The notes under the pieces are model-generated. The model did not search any database. It saw nothing but the letters and a program-made list of their open reading frames with translations, and had not been told where the DNA came from. Made by a program: the position numbers and the translations under genes. A stretch of 64,000 nucleotides of DNA from Oscheius tipulae (taxonomy: Eukaryota > Nematoda > Chromadorea > Rhabditida > Rhabditidae). Location: NCBI GenBank assembly GCA_037178975.1, contig JASJZH010000001.1, positions 7,052,501 through 7,116,500 on the forward strand, read 5' to 3'. This document shows positions 49,037 to 59,674 of the stretch, in pieces; within the stretch, counting starts at the first letter, position 1; each line of letters opens with the position of its first letter.

Positions 49037-50378
49037 ATGTCAGCAGATGACTCTTCATTCGGACCAGCGGTCTGTCGAGTATGTCTCTGCGGCGAATCTT
49101 CCATTCCATACATGGGCACCACAGGAGGAGAGCCACTGATTTCTCCCTGTCACTGCAAGTGAGCACTTGCTGTTTTCCCCCAAATTGCGTACAATTTTCA
49201 GAGGAAGTATGGGACTCTATCACAAAAGTTGCTTAGAGCACTGGCTCTACACATCGAGAACTACCCATTGCGAGATTTGCAACTTCCGCTTCCAATACGG
49301 AACGTTCGTTTGTTTGTATGCACCAAATTGAGCAGATTTATAGGAAGAATCAGACAATTTGTGCCTACTTTCGTCTGAGAGGATGGAACGACAAGGGAAT
49401 GCGGAGTCTTCCAGGCGACCTCTTCTCCATTTCGACGTTCACTCCTGTCGCGGCTCTCATGATCTACTTGTGCATCAAATCTTCGCATGAAAACCTAACC
49501 AACTCGCCAGAATCGGGAGTTACCGGAGGTTAATCTTTTGCTCTCTATGCTCTTAAAATTTCACTTCAGAAATCTTTGTCATGCTCGCATTGGCCTTCAT
49601 CATTGCCTCAGTAATTTTTTTCTGGTACATTCTCACTCTATGCTTCCATTATCAACAGTTCCGCTTGTGGCAGGCTCATCACAAGGTTCTCCTTTTGCTT
49701 ATTTGTAAACACAACCTTTTCAGCTAGTCTTCATTATTGATCAATTAGAGTACAGTCGCCGATCGGAGAAAGGATCATTTATGAGCAAATTAGTGGTGAT
49801 CCCAGCTTTTCTTTCTTGCTTACTTCATTACTCAGAGCATGTTCTGCTGTTGCGTACACGATGAGAATAGTCGACATCATGTGCCACTGTCCGATGTCAA
49901 CATCAATCCTAACATGATCTCAGTTAGTTCTCTTTCTCAAATGACGAGTTTTCTTTCAGCCAGGTGGATCTTTGCACGCCAGCGACTCTCCTGGAAGCAG
50001 CTCTTCCTCCTCGTCAAACTCTCCTCTCATTAACAACAGCCGCGGCCACGTCGAAACTACACGCTGTATGTTGTTCAACGCTTCGTAATAATCAGCTCGT
50101 TTTAGCCAGCACCGGCTTTCCACTGGCCACATTTCGTCCAAACGGTGCAGCACCCGATTGCATTTCATCTTTACCACTTCTCTATCGAGACGAACCCCGA
50201 ATTTACGATGTTCCTCCCGATGCGGTCTGTTTATTTCCCACTACACATTTGAAACTCAATTCAGACCAATTTCTCTGACATAGATCTTGGAACTCCCCTC
50301 CAAACCTCGCCTCGACCTACTGGAACGCCGCCTCTCTTCCCTTCCCCTCTCCTCACTTTGACCGAAACGTTTGTTTAA
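49037..50378 (+). CDS. MARCH-type RING-CH E3 ubiquitin ligase
   Basis: Membrane-bound E3 ligase of the MARCH2/3/11 type that tags membrane proteins for endocytosis. Exons 49037-49158, 49202-49303, 49344-49528, 49570-49685, 49724-49795, 49836-49922, 49960-50065, 50106-50224 and 50265-50378 encode 340 residues. The C4HC3 RING-CH domain is complete: CRVCLCGESS, SPCHCKGSMGLYHKSC, LEHWLYTSRTTHCEIC. Two membrane segments follow, FTPVAALMIYLCI and FVMLALAFIIASVIFFWYIL. The cytoplasmic tail is rich in Ser and Pro (DSPGSSSSSSNSPL, then TGTPPLFPSPLL). A frame that stops at 50088 also exists, but a 40-nt intron fits better and adds 76 coding-like residues. TTTTTAG stands 18 bp before the ATG, fitting trans-splicing. 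Confidence 0.9.
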
Positions 50379-50615
50379 ATTTTGTGCTATCCGATTATCT
50401 GCCATTTTTATACGTAACCCTGTGAATAAATATGTATCTCGTCACCTCTGAGAAATCAGAGAGCGTTTATCAACTAAGACAGCCAAAAAAAAAAAAACTA
50501 CTCTAATCAGGAAATTGCAGGAACTAGGGGACATGCCAATCGTTCGCATCTATGAAACAGCGATTAGAAACTACTCTGATAAGAAATTGACGCCATGAGA
50601 AATTCTCGTTCATAT

Positions 50616-50625
50616 CCTATAAAAG
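50616..50625 (+). promoter_or_regulatory. TATA box
   Basis: CCTATAAAAGGC, about 45 bp upstream of the ATG of the small gene at 50667. Confidence 0.6.
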
Positions 50626-50666
50626 GCGAGAACCCGTTCAACGCACACTCGACAAGTCTCGACACA

Positions 50667-50926
50667 ATGGTGCAAGCTCCAGAAGTAGTCAGTTTGTCCG
50701 TATTTCCGTTATTGTTCTTTTTCAGACGAACCCCTACTCTGTAAATATCTACCACTCGGTCTTTTCTCTAATTACGAACTTGGAAGTTAGACAATCGGTC
50801 ATCCAGCACTGTAAGAACTTGGATTTCCGTCGGGCGCAACTGCTTGTCAGTCAGTTCAATGGGAATGTGAGGAGCCAGTTTGCGCAGTGGATGCGTGAAG
50901 AAGAGCTACGAATTCTGGCAGAATGA
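50667..50926 (+). CDS. Small unrecognised protein, about 74 residues
   Basis: Two exons, 50667-50687 and 50726-50926. The product begins MVQAPEV and continues NPYSVNIYHSVFSLITNLE, then RQSVIQHCKNLDFRRAQLL and FAQWMREEELRILAE. It is helical in character with no signal peptide. A TATA box lies upstream and AATAAA begins about 8 bp after the stop (50934), so a compact transcription unit is well supported although the family is unknown. Two donors (GAA|GTAGTC or GTA|GTCAGT) both keep frame. Confidence 0.65.
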
Positions 50927-50939
50927 ATGTTTGCAATAA

Positions 50940-51424
50940 ACTCTTGATGGCAAACGGTCCTTAATATAGTATAACCAGATTTGCATTCGCTTTAAACAAC
51001 TACGGTAGCCTCAACTGTTTTCGCGGGAATTTGAGTAGTCAGTTTTATTCCTTTTTCAAGGGAAGTATGCTCATTTCTCATGCCCCATTCCAACAACGCC
51101 CACAGCGCAATTCAAGCTCTTCAGTCTGCAGAATCATCAAGATGGCCTCATAAGAAAACAATTACTTGTACACTTTGTAAATCCTATAATTTCACTGTTT
51201 TTTAATGTTTTTGTACACCAATTTTCAACAGTTAATAATAAAGCATCGTTTTACTATCCCAGCTTGTATTTTGGTTCTATTTCCATGAAATATCCACTGG
51301 ATATGGTCGCACTGCGTACTATTTTTCCTTCCACGACTGGCTTCTCGGTTTTACACTTCTTTAAATCAAACGTTTTCTTTCTATTTTCATTTTATCTGTT
51401 AGTTTGACGACAAGTATTTTTAGG
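50940..51424. other. Intergenic region
   Basis: AT-rich spacer with several AATAAA-like motifs and no supported gene. It ends with GTATTTTTAG one base before the BMS1 ATG, a probable trans-splice acceptor. Confidence 0.5.
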
Positions 51425-54400
51425 ATGGCTCCACCTCGAGCAGGAGGTACGGCGGCTTTTGAGGGCCAAAAGAATAAACTTCATCGAGGTATTGTTTTCA
51501 CATTTCTTTCCTGTAATTCGTCTTTTCAGTACACAAAAAGGGTGGAAAGGCGAAAAGAGACAATGAGGCGACTAAAGTGAAGGGAAACAATGCTAAAGCT
51601 TTCGCCTTCAGTTCAGCCGTGACAGCAGGAAAGGCCATCAGAAGGTAGATCTTGACACTTATTTTCTAATGATACTTTTTCAGAGCTGCCGATCTCAATG
51701 AGCGGAAGAAACACATTCTGATGATGGATAGGAAGCCTGTTCTTCCGCCCCCGATCATCGTGGCCATTGTCGGACCAAGCAAAGTCGGAAAGACGACTCT
51801 ACTTCGCGGATTGGTGAAGTATTACTTGAGAACTGGATTCGGAGAGCTGAAGGGTAGTCGTATCATTAATTCTCGACAATTATTTCTTATTTAAAGGTCC
51901 CGTTACAATCGTAACTGGAAAGCAGCGGAGAGTTCAATTCATTGAGGTCAAAAATGACATCAATCACATGATTGACGTGGCCAAAGTGGCGGATCTGGTC
52001 CTTCTGATGGTCGATGCCTCATATGGCTTCGAAATGGAGACGTTCGAATTCCTCAACATTTGCCAAGTTCACGGAATGCCCAGAATCATGGGCGTCCTCA
52101 ATCATCTTGATTTGATCGACGGAATCTCCAAGGTTTGACAGTTTTTCGCTTCGATCAGTCCAATTTCAGGTGAACAAAACAAAGAAGATCATGAAGCATC
52201 GTTTCTGGACCGAGCTCTATCAGGGAGCGAAGCTGTTCTATTTGACCGGAATGGTACACGACAGCTACAAGAAGAACGAACTTCACAACTTGGTTCGCTT
52301 CATCTCCGTCACCAAATTCCGCCCGATGGTCTGGAAAGATGCTCACCCGTACGTTCTCTGTGACCGCTACGAAGATGTCACCGATCCCGAGGTGCTTCGC
52401 GAGAATCCCGTAGTTGATCGATCGCTCTGTCTCTACGGCTGGGTTCATGGTGCCCATCTGAAAAACCATTCGGCCGTTCATATTCCTGGAGTCGGAGACA
52501 TGCGAATCAAGGAGGTCACTAGCCTTCCCGATCCATGCCCTCTGCCAGAAGAGAGGAAGAAACGAGCCTTGAATGAACAGGTAACTCGTGTTTCGTCACA
52601 AAAACATTGAGCTTTTCAGGAACGCGTAGTTTACGCTCCATTCTCCGGCCTGGGAGGAATCGTTTATGACAAAGATGCCATCTATATCGAGGCCAAAGGT
52701 GTTCAAAGTTACCAAGTATGTAGTCATGTTTACTATGTCATGAAATTTTCAGAAAAAACGAAACGAGCTCGTGGAAGGACTGGAAAAAGTCAAGACTACA
52801 TTGGATGAGAAGATGGAAGGAGCTAAACTTCGACTCCTGGGCAATTCGGCACCCATTAATGTGGATGACTTGAATGAGGATCGTGATCTGGACAATTTGG
52901 ACGAAGATGAAGAAATGATGGACGAGGAAGACGTCGACGAAGATGATGAATCCAGTGAAGTGAACTTTGGAGGCGAGCAGGATTCCGATGACGACGAGGA
53001 ACATACCGAGAATTACGGAAAGTTCAAATTCGATAGTGACGAGAGCGACGAAGACTACGACGAGCCGAAGGACGAGCTCAAATTAACGGATTTCAACGAT
53101 GATTGGGGTGGATTGGCCAAGAAGGCGATGGAACAGTATAACCCGAAAAAGCAGACACGTCTGAACTGGATAAAACTCGTCTACAATAACGGTATGGTCT
53201 CGTCGGTTTTAAAACTAAATGAGTGCTTCAGATGCCTCAGATGACGTGGAGCCAATCCACGAAGAGAGCTTGGCCGAAGGACTGTTTACCATTCGAAAAC
53301 AAGCGAGGAAAAAGATTTGGGATCAGGAGGACGGCTTCTATTATGGAGAAATGGCCTCCACCTCGAATTCCACACTGAATTGGACTGATGAAGAGATCCG
53401 TTCCTCGATCCAAGACTGTTTTGTTACCGGAAATTGGACAGAAGAAGACCAGGAAGAAAAGGAACTGAAAGGTAGACTCGAGTAAGTTTGACATAATTCT
53501 TTTGTTTTAGATGAGCTCGGTTCTGACGAGGAAGAAGAGAATGAAGATGAAGAGATGGATATGGAGGAGGAGGATGATGGGCAAAAAGGAGAATCCGCTC
53601 TGGAGAAGGCAGAAAAAGCTGCGAGAGAGCGTCGAACCGAGGACAAAATCCGGCTCAAGCAGAAGTTCAACGACGAATACGACGAGTCTTCCAAGTACTA
53701 CAACGCTCTCAAAGTGATTTTGTCTTTCAAAATTTACAAATATTCCCATTCCAGAATGAGATGGAGGAGCAAGCCCAGCTGAACCGGAGCATTTTCGATG
53801 GAATGGACGAGGTCGAACGGGAAAAGGTTGAAGGTTTCCGAGCAGGACGCTATGTCCGTATCGAGCTCGACAATATACCTTGCGAATTCGTCGAAAACTT
53901 TGATCCTACAGCTCCTTATGTACTCGGAGGTCTTCTGACCGGAGAGCAGAATATGGGCGTCGTTCAGGTACATTTTATTTTTGTAGATAACAAAAGAGTA
54001 GTTTAGGTTCGTATAAAACGTCACCGATGGTTCGAAAAGATTCTCAAGTCGCGCGATCCTCTGATTATTTCCTGCGGCTGGAGACGCTTCCAAACGATGG
54101 CCGTCTACTCAATTCAAGATCACAACATGCGTCATCGATTCCTCAAATATACGCCCGAACATATGCATTGCCATGCCCACTTCTGGGGCCCGATCACTGC
54201 ACAAAATACTGGATTCCTCGCAGTTCAGTCCGTCTCCGATCAAACGGTATACAATTGCCTTTTTCCCCTTCAAGAAACATTTTCAGCCTGGCTATCGTAT
54301 CGTTGGAACCGGAGCAGTCTTGAATCTTGAAAAGACTACCCAAGTGATGAAAAAGCTCAAGTTGGTCGGACATCCGGAGAAGATTTTCAAGAAGAGCGCC

Positions 54401-55208
54401 TTCATCAAGGGCATGTTCAATTCGCAGCTGGAAGTGGCCAAGTTCGAGGGTGCTTCGATCCGAACAGTCTCCGGAATTCGTGGTCAGATCAAGAAGGGAC
54501 TGCGCGAACCTGTGGGCGGTTTCCGTGCCACATTTGAGGACAAGATTTTGATGAGTGGTTCGTAACTTTCCTTGCTTTCCCCTGTATACTCGTCTTCAGA
54601 TATTGTCTTCCTCCGTTCCTGGGTCACTGTTCCCATTCCTCGCTTCTACACTCCCGTCATTGACCATCTTCTTCCTGCCGGTGAGGCCTGGGTTGGAATG
54701 AGAACAGTCGGCAAGCTTCGTCACGATATGGGCATCAAGCCGATCGAGAAGAAGGATTCGTTGTACAAGCCGATCGAGAGACAAGAGTTCGAATCGGCTC
54801 CGCTCTATGTGCCGAACAAGCTGCAGAAAAATCTGCCGTTCAAGATGAAGCCGACGTACAACGAGAGGGAGAAGAAGGAACAGAACAAGCTCATTTCCAA
54901 GCACACAGCTCTGATTCTCGAGCCGGAGGAGGCAAAGCGAAAGAGGATGTTAGACATGCTGAAGACGATAAACAAGGATGTGGAGAAGAAGCGCGATCTG
55001 GACAAGCAGAAGTACCTCGCCAAACGAGCCAAAGAGGTTTGTTTTAGTCCTCTTTTATGTAATTGAAATCGATCTATAGGAAGCTGCATTCGAAGAAAAA
55101 CGATCGAAGAACATGAAGGCTCGTACGAAGGAAATCTGCCGCGTCTTGAGCAAACGAGAACAGTTCAAGCTCAAAAAGGCCCTCGGGAAGGTGGCTTCCA
55201 GCAGCTAG
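51425..55208 (+). CDS. BMS1: BMS1 ribosome biogenesis GTPase
   Basis: Essential GTPase of the SSU processome needed for 18S rRNA maturation in the nucleolus. Exons 51425-51488, 51530-51644, 51684-51853, 51897-52132, 52170-52580, 52620-52715, 52753-53191, 53232-53471, 53511-53713, 53755-53967, 54007-54246, 54287-54557, 54600-55036 and 55080-55208 give 1087 residues with all phases consistent. The P-loop is [19 protein letters not shown]. Later come [20 protein letters not shown] and [10 protein letters not shown]. Two acidic low-complexity stretches lie in the middle (near 52.9 and 53.55 kb). The conserved C-terminal core includes [25 protein letters not shown] and [10 protein letters not shown] probable DUF1757 gene starts 159 bp after the stop. 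Confidence 0.96.
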
Positions 55209-55366
55209 ATATTGTTTGTTATTCAAATTGTTGCCCATTGTTGATTTTGTGTTGTTCTCATAAATTGCAGTTGTTCTCTTCCTGTTTCTCTTCTTCCCCT
55301 GCTGGCCTCACCGCTGTTCCTGCTCAACTTTATACTTTTTTTAAGCGATTTTTTTTAGAAGCAAAG

Positions 55367-56937
55367 ATGGCGATCGGAATGGAATCCTGGTTCTACAACT
55401 TCACGCAGCTCTCGAGACGAGGAAACAGTCCGAAGACGCTGGCCGACATCCCCCGACCTCTCTTCGAATATGCCTTGTGGGGAATGTTTAAGGGAGCCGA
55501 ATTGGCAAGTCTCATAGGTTCGTTTTATTGCATTTTTGCGAATATCATAAAATGAAGGCTAATAGGACAATAGTCGTGCGCAAGTTAATGAAAGAAGAGC
55601 TGTTCTTCCAAACTGTCTTGCCTCTCACACAAATGTAGGGCGGGTACTCCTTCCAGTTGATTTTACTGAACGTTTTCTACATTTTATGACAAGAAGTTCT
55701 ACCTGAAAAGATCTTTCGGCAGCCCCTTTTTTCCTTTGACAACAAACTGTTCGAACTGATCGAGAGTAACCAGGCGGCCTTCTCTCTTAACGCACAGTTT
55801 CTTGGCACGTTCCTCCCTCTCTTTCGGATTATCGAGAGCAGCATCGTGCCTGTCATCGATGTAAAAACACCTAAAATTGTAGTCTCTTCCTCTAACAAAC
55901 CTCTACTTACACCTTCGGGTTCTCTTCGGGTGGATAGTGAGCAAATCCAGGCGGGCATTTCGCCGTAGTCAATTCTGTTAGAATGATAAGGCAACTTAGG
56001 AAGAAAAGTGCAGAAGTCATTTAGATGTGGCGAGAAACTTAGGGAAGGGTCATCTTATTCGAAGCTGGCTGTTGTAAAGCGGCGGTTTGATGGCTATAGG
56101 CTCAAATTAATGAGGTCAGTTGCTGTGATTTGAGGAAGCTCGATTGCCGAACATCAACGAGGAATCTCTGTTTTATACTTTTTTTTTGTTTTCCGGTGGC
56201 TGTATTGCTCATCCGCTCTATCGAATCTACTTGACCAAGACCCTCAGGCCGGAGAAGACGACTCCCAACTCTCATAAAGTCATTAGAAATGCTTGTAGGA
56301 AACTTCAGGTACTTTTTTCTTGTCAAATCTAACATCACCCGAGTTTAGGGTCGTTTCCTGCTGGCAGGAATGGCTATTGGCCCCGCGGCTGCCGTCTATC
56401 ACAGTATGAGTCTATCGCGAGGAGAGCTCCAAGAACGATGCTATAAAATCCGCTGTGACAGAGATTCGCTAACTATTGTGAGTCTTTTTGCTATTTACGA
56501 ACTCACTTTGAGGCGCGACGGTCTCTGTCCGGCCTAATTCTGTGCTCTCAATCTGAGCGTCCCGTGTTCGATCGCCGCCGATGTTATTCGGGCTAGTTCC
56601 CAATAAAATGTGGAAAACGAGTCTAAAACACTTCGTTCAGGACCGAAGTGCCCTACTGTGCGGGCTGGTCGGCTGGTATTGGAAACGTTTCCAAGGAGCT
56701 GTCGACGGCGTCAACATTGGAATTGCTTATGCTCTTCTAAACAACAAGGTCAGGTTTTTCAATGTTTCATTTCCATAGAGTAATCTCCAGTTTATCGAGA
56801 AGAACACCTCTCCAATGCTGACGGAAGCGGTGAAGCCGGAAGAACGTTACATCAGCGTGGAAGAGGCCGAGAATACTAAAACCGAGTTGGCGCGGTTTCT
56901 CCGAAATCTCGATAAGACGAAGGACAATAAGGACTAG
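55367..56937 (+). CDS. Nematode Tim17-like / DUF1757-like protein
   Basis: Exons 55367-55517, 56196-56308, 56349-56477, 56641-56748 and 56791-56937 give 215 residues. Conserved-looking segments are PRPLFEYALWGMFKGAELASL, HPLYRIYLTK, GRFLLAGMAIGPAAAVYH and SALLCGLVGWYWKRFQGAVDG. Glycine-rich helices and this order recall the nematode DUF1757 family and more distantly Tim17-type inner-membrane proteins. The start lies 9 bp behind TTTTTTTTAG and 159 bp behind BMS1, as for a downstream cistron. Phase requires the second exon to start at TTTTTTTTTGTTTTCCG|GT, so the normal AG is missing at that acceptor. The 678-nt first intron holds a nested minus-strand gene. Confidence 0.7.
55699..56020 (-). 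CDS. Nested small secreted C-type-lectin-like protein
   Basis: Lies wholly within the first intron of the DUF1757-like gene on the other strand. Exons 56020-55914 and 55870-55699 give 92 residues. A signal peptide (MTSALFFLSCLIILTELTTA) is followed by KCPPGFAHYPPEENPKCFYI, a charged helix (ALDNPKEREERAKKLC) and REGRLVTLDQFEQFVV. This order of Cys, Cys-Tyr, helix with Cys, and GRLVTL resembles the first half of a C-type lectin-like domain; the second half is absent, as the frame stops soon after. It may be a truncated lectin or a short secreted product. Confidence 0.6.
56513..56582 (+). repeat. tRNA-like fragment in an intron
   Basis: GTGCTCTCAATCTGAGCGTCCCGTGTTCGATCGCC contains a box B-like GTGTTCGATCGCC and a preceding stem-like region in the third intron of the DUF1757-like gene, which is 163 nt long, about four times the local norm. 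It does not clearly match family A or B. Confidence 0.4.
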
Positions 56938-56992
56938 GAGTAGACGATCTCTGTTAGAATTTTTTGTTTTTGTTGTTTGTACAGGAAAAAAT

Positions 56993-58378
56993 CTATTTCA
57001 AATCGTCATCTTCTTCAGACCTATCCAATTCTAGGACCATCAGCTTGCCGCTCCTCCCGCCATCAGGCAGGTTCTGGTAGACGAGCACTCCGTCCTCTCG
57101 AAAACAGCTGAAAGGCAGCTCGCGAATTACCCGGAATCCCATCTTAAATTGCGTTTTGTACAGCTGGAAAACAGTCTGAACCTTTTGAAAGAGCGTCTGT
57201 GAGGCAATGGCTGTTGCACTGGCGCCTATATACTGGCAGCCAGCCGTTTTAGCTGATTCGAAAGCACGTTCCATGAGCTGTCGAGCCAGCCCTTTTCTAA
57301 ATAATTTCTTGACCCATTTCATCTCAACTCACCCCTGCTGGTCTTTTCTGACACACAAGACATCAATTTTAAAAATCCTAGAGGGTGTGGTCACCAGCTG
57401 CGGAAGATCCTCTTCGAGAGTCTCGACAAAGACGACCAGCTGATTCGCGACATGTTGACAGTAGGGTCCGTTTTGGATAGCTGGAAGCAGTTAATGGTTG
57501 ACTACAACTATTCTCACATTTGGCATAATCTCTGTAGGGGTCAAGAGGCAGTGGATCGGTGTGATCAGAGACCAGGTCTTTGACACTGTTCAAACTGACT
57601 GCTACGAGCTCTGCTCCCTCGAAAACGAGGGTGGAGTAGGAGGTGTTGAGACCACCGTCTCGAAGATCTCCGAAAAAGTCAACCACGTCATCTCGTGTAG
57701 CTCCTGTAAGCGGATGTGTTCATTCCTCTATCATTTCCTCACACGTTATTCTGACTAACGACTCTGAGTTCTGTTCTGGGGCTTCTCTGACTGCTGAAAA
57801 TGTTGTCTCAAACTTGACTACCAAAACAATGCAATTTCATAACCTCTGCATTACCATGAAATTAGCTCTTATCTCAGAATCAGTTCATGTATATCAGGGA
57901 AATTCAGAGCGGCTTTGCCCTCAAAAAAAAAGGCTCAGTCGGTTAGCGCTCCGACTACAAAAAAGGCGCCGGGTTCGATACCCGGGCTGGTGAAACTTGT
58001 TTGTCCACTAATGAAACTTCTTTAGAAAAAATTTTGTGTTGTATTAGTCGAGCCAGAGTCATCATTATTATTTTGCAACTGTCCGCACCGTCCTAATCTC
58101 TAGATCTTTCAGAAAATTTTACTGTCTTCCAAGACTACAAGGTCTCCCAGCCTCAATGCCGGAAGCCGTCTATAAATCGACCAGTCTTGACCGAGCTGTC
58201 AGGAAATCGCTTTGTTTATGCAGCCGGAAGCAGCTGGCTACGAAAAACAATGGATTACTTAATAAGACGAACCTAGAGAAGTGGTGATGGGCTCAGTGAC
58301 TCTGAAGTGGTCCAGAAGAAAGTCATGAACAGCCTGGGCGTGTTCAGTCTGCGTACCCGTCACATATGTAATTGACAT
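56993..58378 (-). CDS. GNAT-family N-acetyltransferase (arylalkylamine-NAT-like)
   Basis: Acetyl-CoA-dependent N-acetyltransferase. Exons 58378-58273, 57703-57518, 57480-57333 and 57296-56993 encode 247 residues. The N-terminal [20 protein letters not shown] is typical of insect and nematode arylalkylamine-NAT-like enzymes. [15 protein letters not shown] forms the central strands. Motif A is [21 protein letters not shown], with the Q/RxxGxG/A pantothenate-binding loop intact. Later segments are [19 protein letters not shown] and [11 protein letters not shown]. The substrate could be a biogenic amine, but the sequence does not say. The first intron of 569 nt contains a family-A SINE-like element; the others are 37 nt. 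Confidence 0.85.
57932..57995 (+). repeat. tRNA-derived SINE-like element, family A, intronic
   Basis: GGCTCAGTCGGTTAGCGC (box A) and GGGTTCGATACCCGGGC (T-arm with perfect stem, box B) are the best preserved in the window. The anticodon arm and acceptor stem do not pair, and an A-run precedes it. It lies antisense in the first intron of the GNAT gene. Confidence 0.7.
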
Positions 58379-59674
58379 CTTCTGCAATTAGTTCCTGAAT
58401 GGAAAAAAGGTGGAGAGGATTTAACGGGGACGGAGCAAGGGAGGGTGGAGCCAGTCGATAGATGGCGTTGCCACAATTGCTTCACTCTCACGCGAGCATA
58501 TTCAATTGGGAAAGATGAAGAGAGGGGAGGGGGATGTGTAAAGTGATCATATGCTCTCTGTGTAGCGAGTAATTTCAGAGAAATCCTCGAAGAACACTGA
58601 AAAAATTGGCTTGATTTGGATTTGGAGGGACATGTCCCGAGGGGGAGATTCCAAGAACTCTGAGGGAGAGTTGTTATGAGTCTAGTGGTCGGGAGAGACA
58701 GAACAAATAGAGACACCTGGATTCGTTTGATGTCACGCAGAGTGATACTGATACTCTTGGGATAGAACTCATGAGCCTTCTTCAATTCTACGGGAATGTA
58801 ATGAAAACAAAAGTTTCGTCTTCTTCCGACAATCGCCCATTTTTTTAATGAAAAGGAACACGTAAGTATGACTAATGAATGATGCCAGTGATTGCCTTTT
58901 TGTTGGATCCAGTCTCCCGACTCGTGTAAAACGGTCTGTTTCGCGGACCGTTAGAAGCAGAATTCGGCGATATTCTTCATCTCTTTGGGGGCTCGAGAAT
59001 CTGGAAAAGACGCAGATTAGGCAAAAGTATAACTAAGACGACAATCGTGTGTCAGTGAATGGGACCAAGCAAGCTGCCCAAAGGCAGCATCACCGCCAAC
59101 TGCTCTTGTTCTACTGTGCAACACTTTCTCAGGCAGCTTGTTCTATCTCAAACTTCTAAGTCGAATTGGAAACTGTTGGCACTAACTAATTAGTTAAACA
59201 CTAGCTAACTAACTAGCCAATAAATTCTCGCTTCTGGTTCGGCTGGGGGCCCGACTCCGCTTTTTAACATACATCGTAGAGATGAAAAGGATTCCCACTG
59301 CGGAAAACTAGTTGAAAGCATAAACGCCCCGTAGTGAGATTCAAAGACGGTTAGACAGAAACAACGTACGGGAAAACAAAGCAAATACGCTAAGGATGAG
59401 TTTCAGGGTTACCTCGATAAGTCAAGCTACAATATCTATACCCCTGTAATTGATCGGCCGTTCTTCCGAGATTAGTCTCGTGGTTCACAACCTTTTCTAG
59501 AAGTAGAAACACTGAAAGGTGCAAAAGTCTAGAGTTTCTGTTGGCGACAAGCTCATTTTCCACGCTCGATCGTACCCGATGAAATATAGCCACCGCCAGC
59601 TTTTTTCTTCTAGAGAGAAAACTTGAAGTCTGTTGTGGTGGGTGGAGTATCGGACTCCACAATTGCATCAAACT
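58379..59674. other. Intergenic region without a firm gene
   Basis: About 1.3 kb upstream of GNAT and of the divergent Warthog gene. A weak pair of minus-strand frames near 59.09 and 58.97 kb can be spliced but has no recognised motif. CTAACTAA-type short repeats are seen near 59.18-59.22 kb. Confidence 0.45.

Noticed and set aside
50086-50088. Stop of the MARCH ligase at this TAA
   Set aside because: A 40-nt intron from 50066 fits the local intron size and adds two more coding-like exons ending at 50378.
57932-57995. Candidate functional tRNA gene
   Set aside because: The T-arm is perfect, but there is no acceptor stem pairing and the anticodon arm does not fold; it matches other degenerate copies, so it was called a SINE-like repeat.
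58948-59160. Possible two-exon minus-strand gene ending EMKNIAEFCF
   Set aside because: One plausible intron of about 39 nt exists, but there is no start, no motif and no polyadenylation signal, so it was left out.
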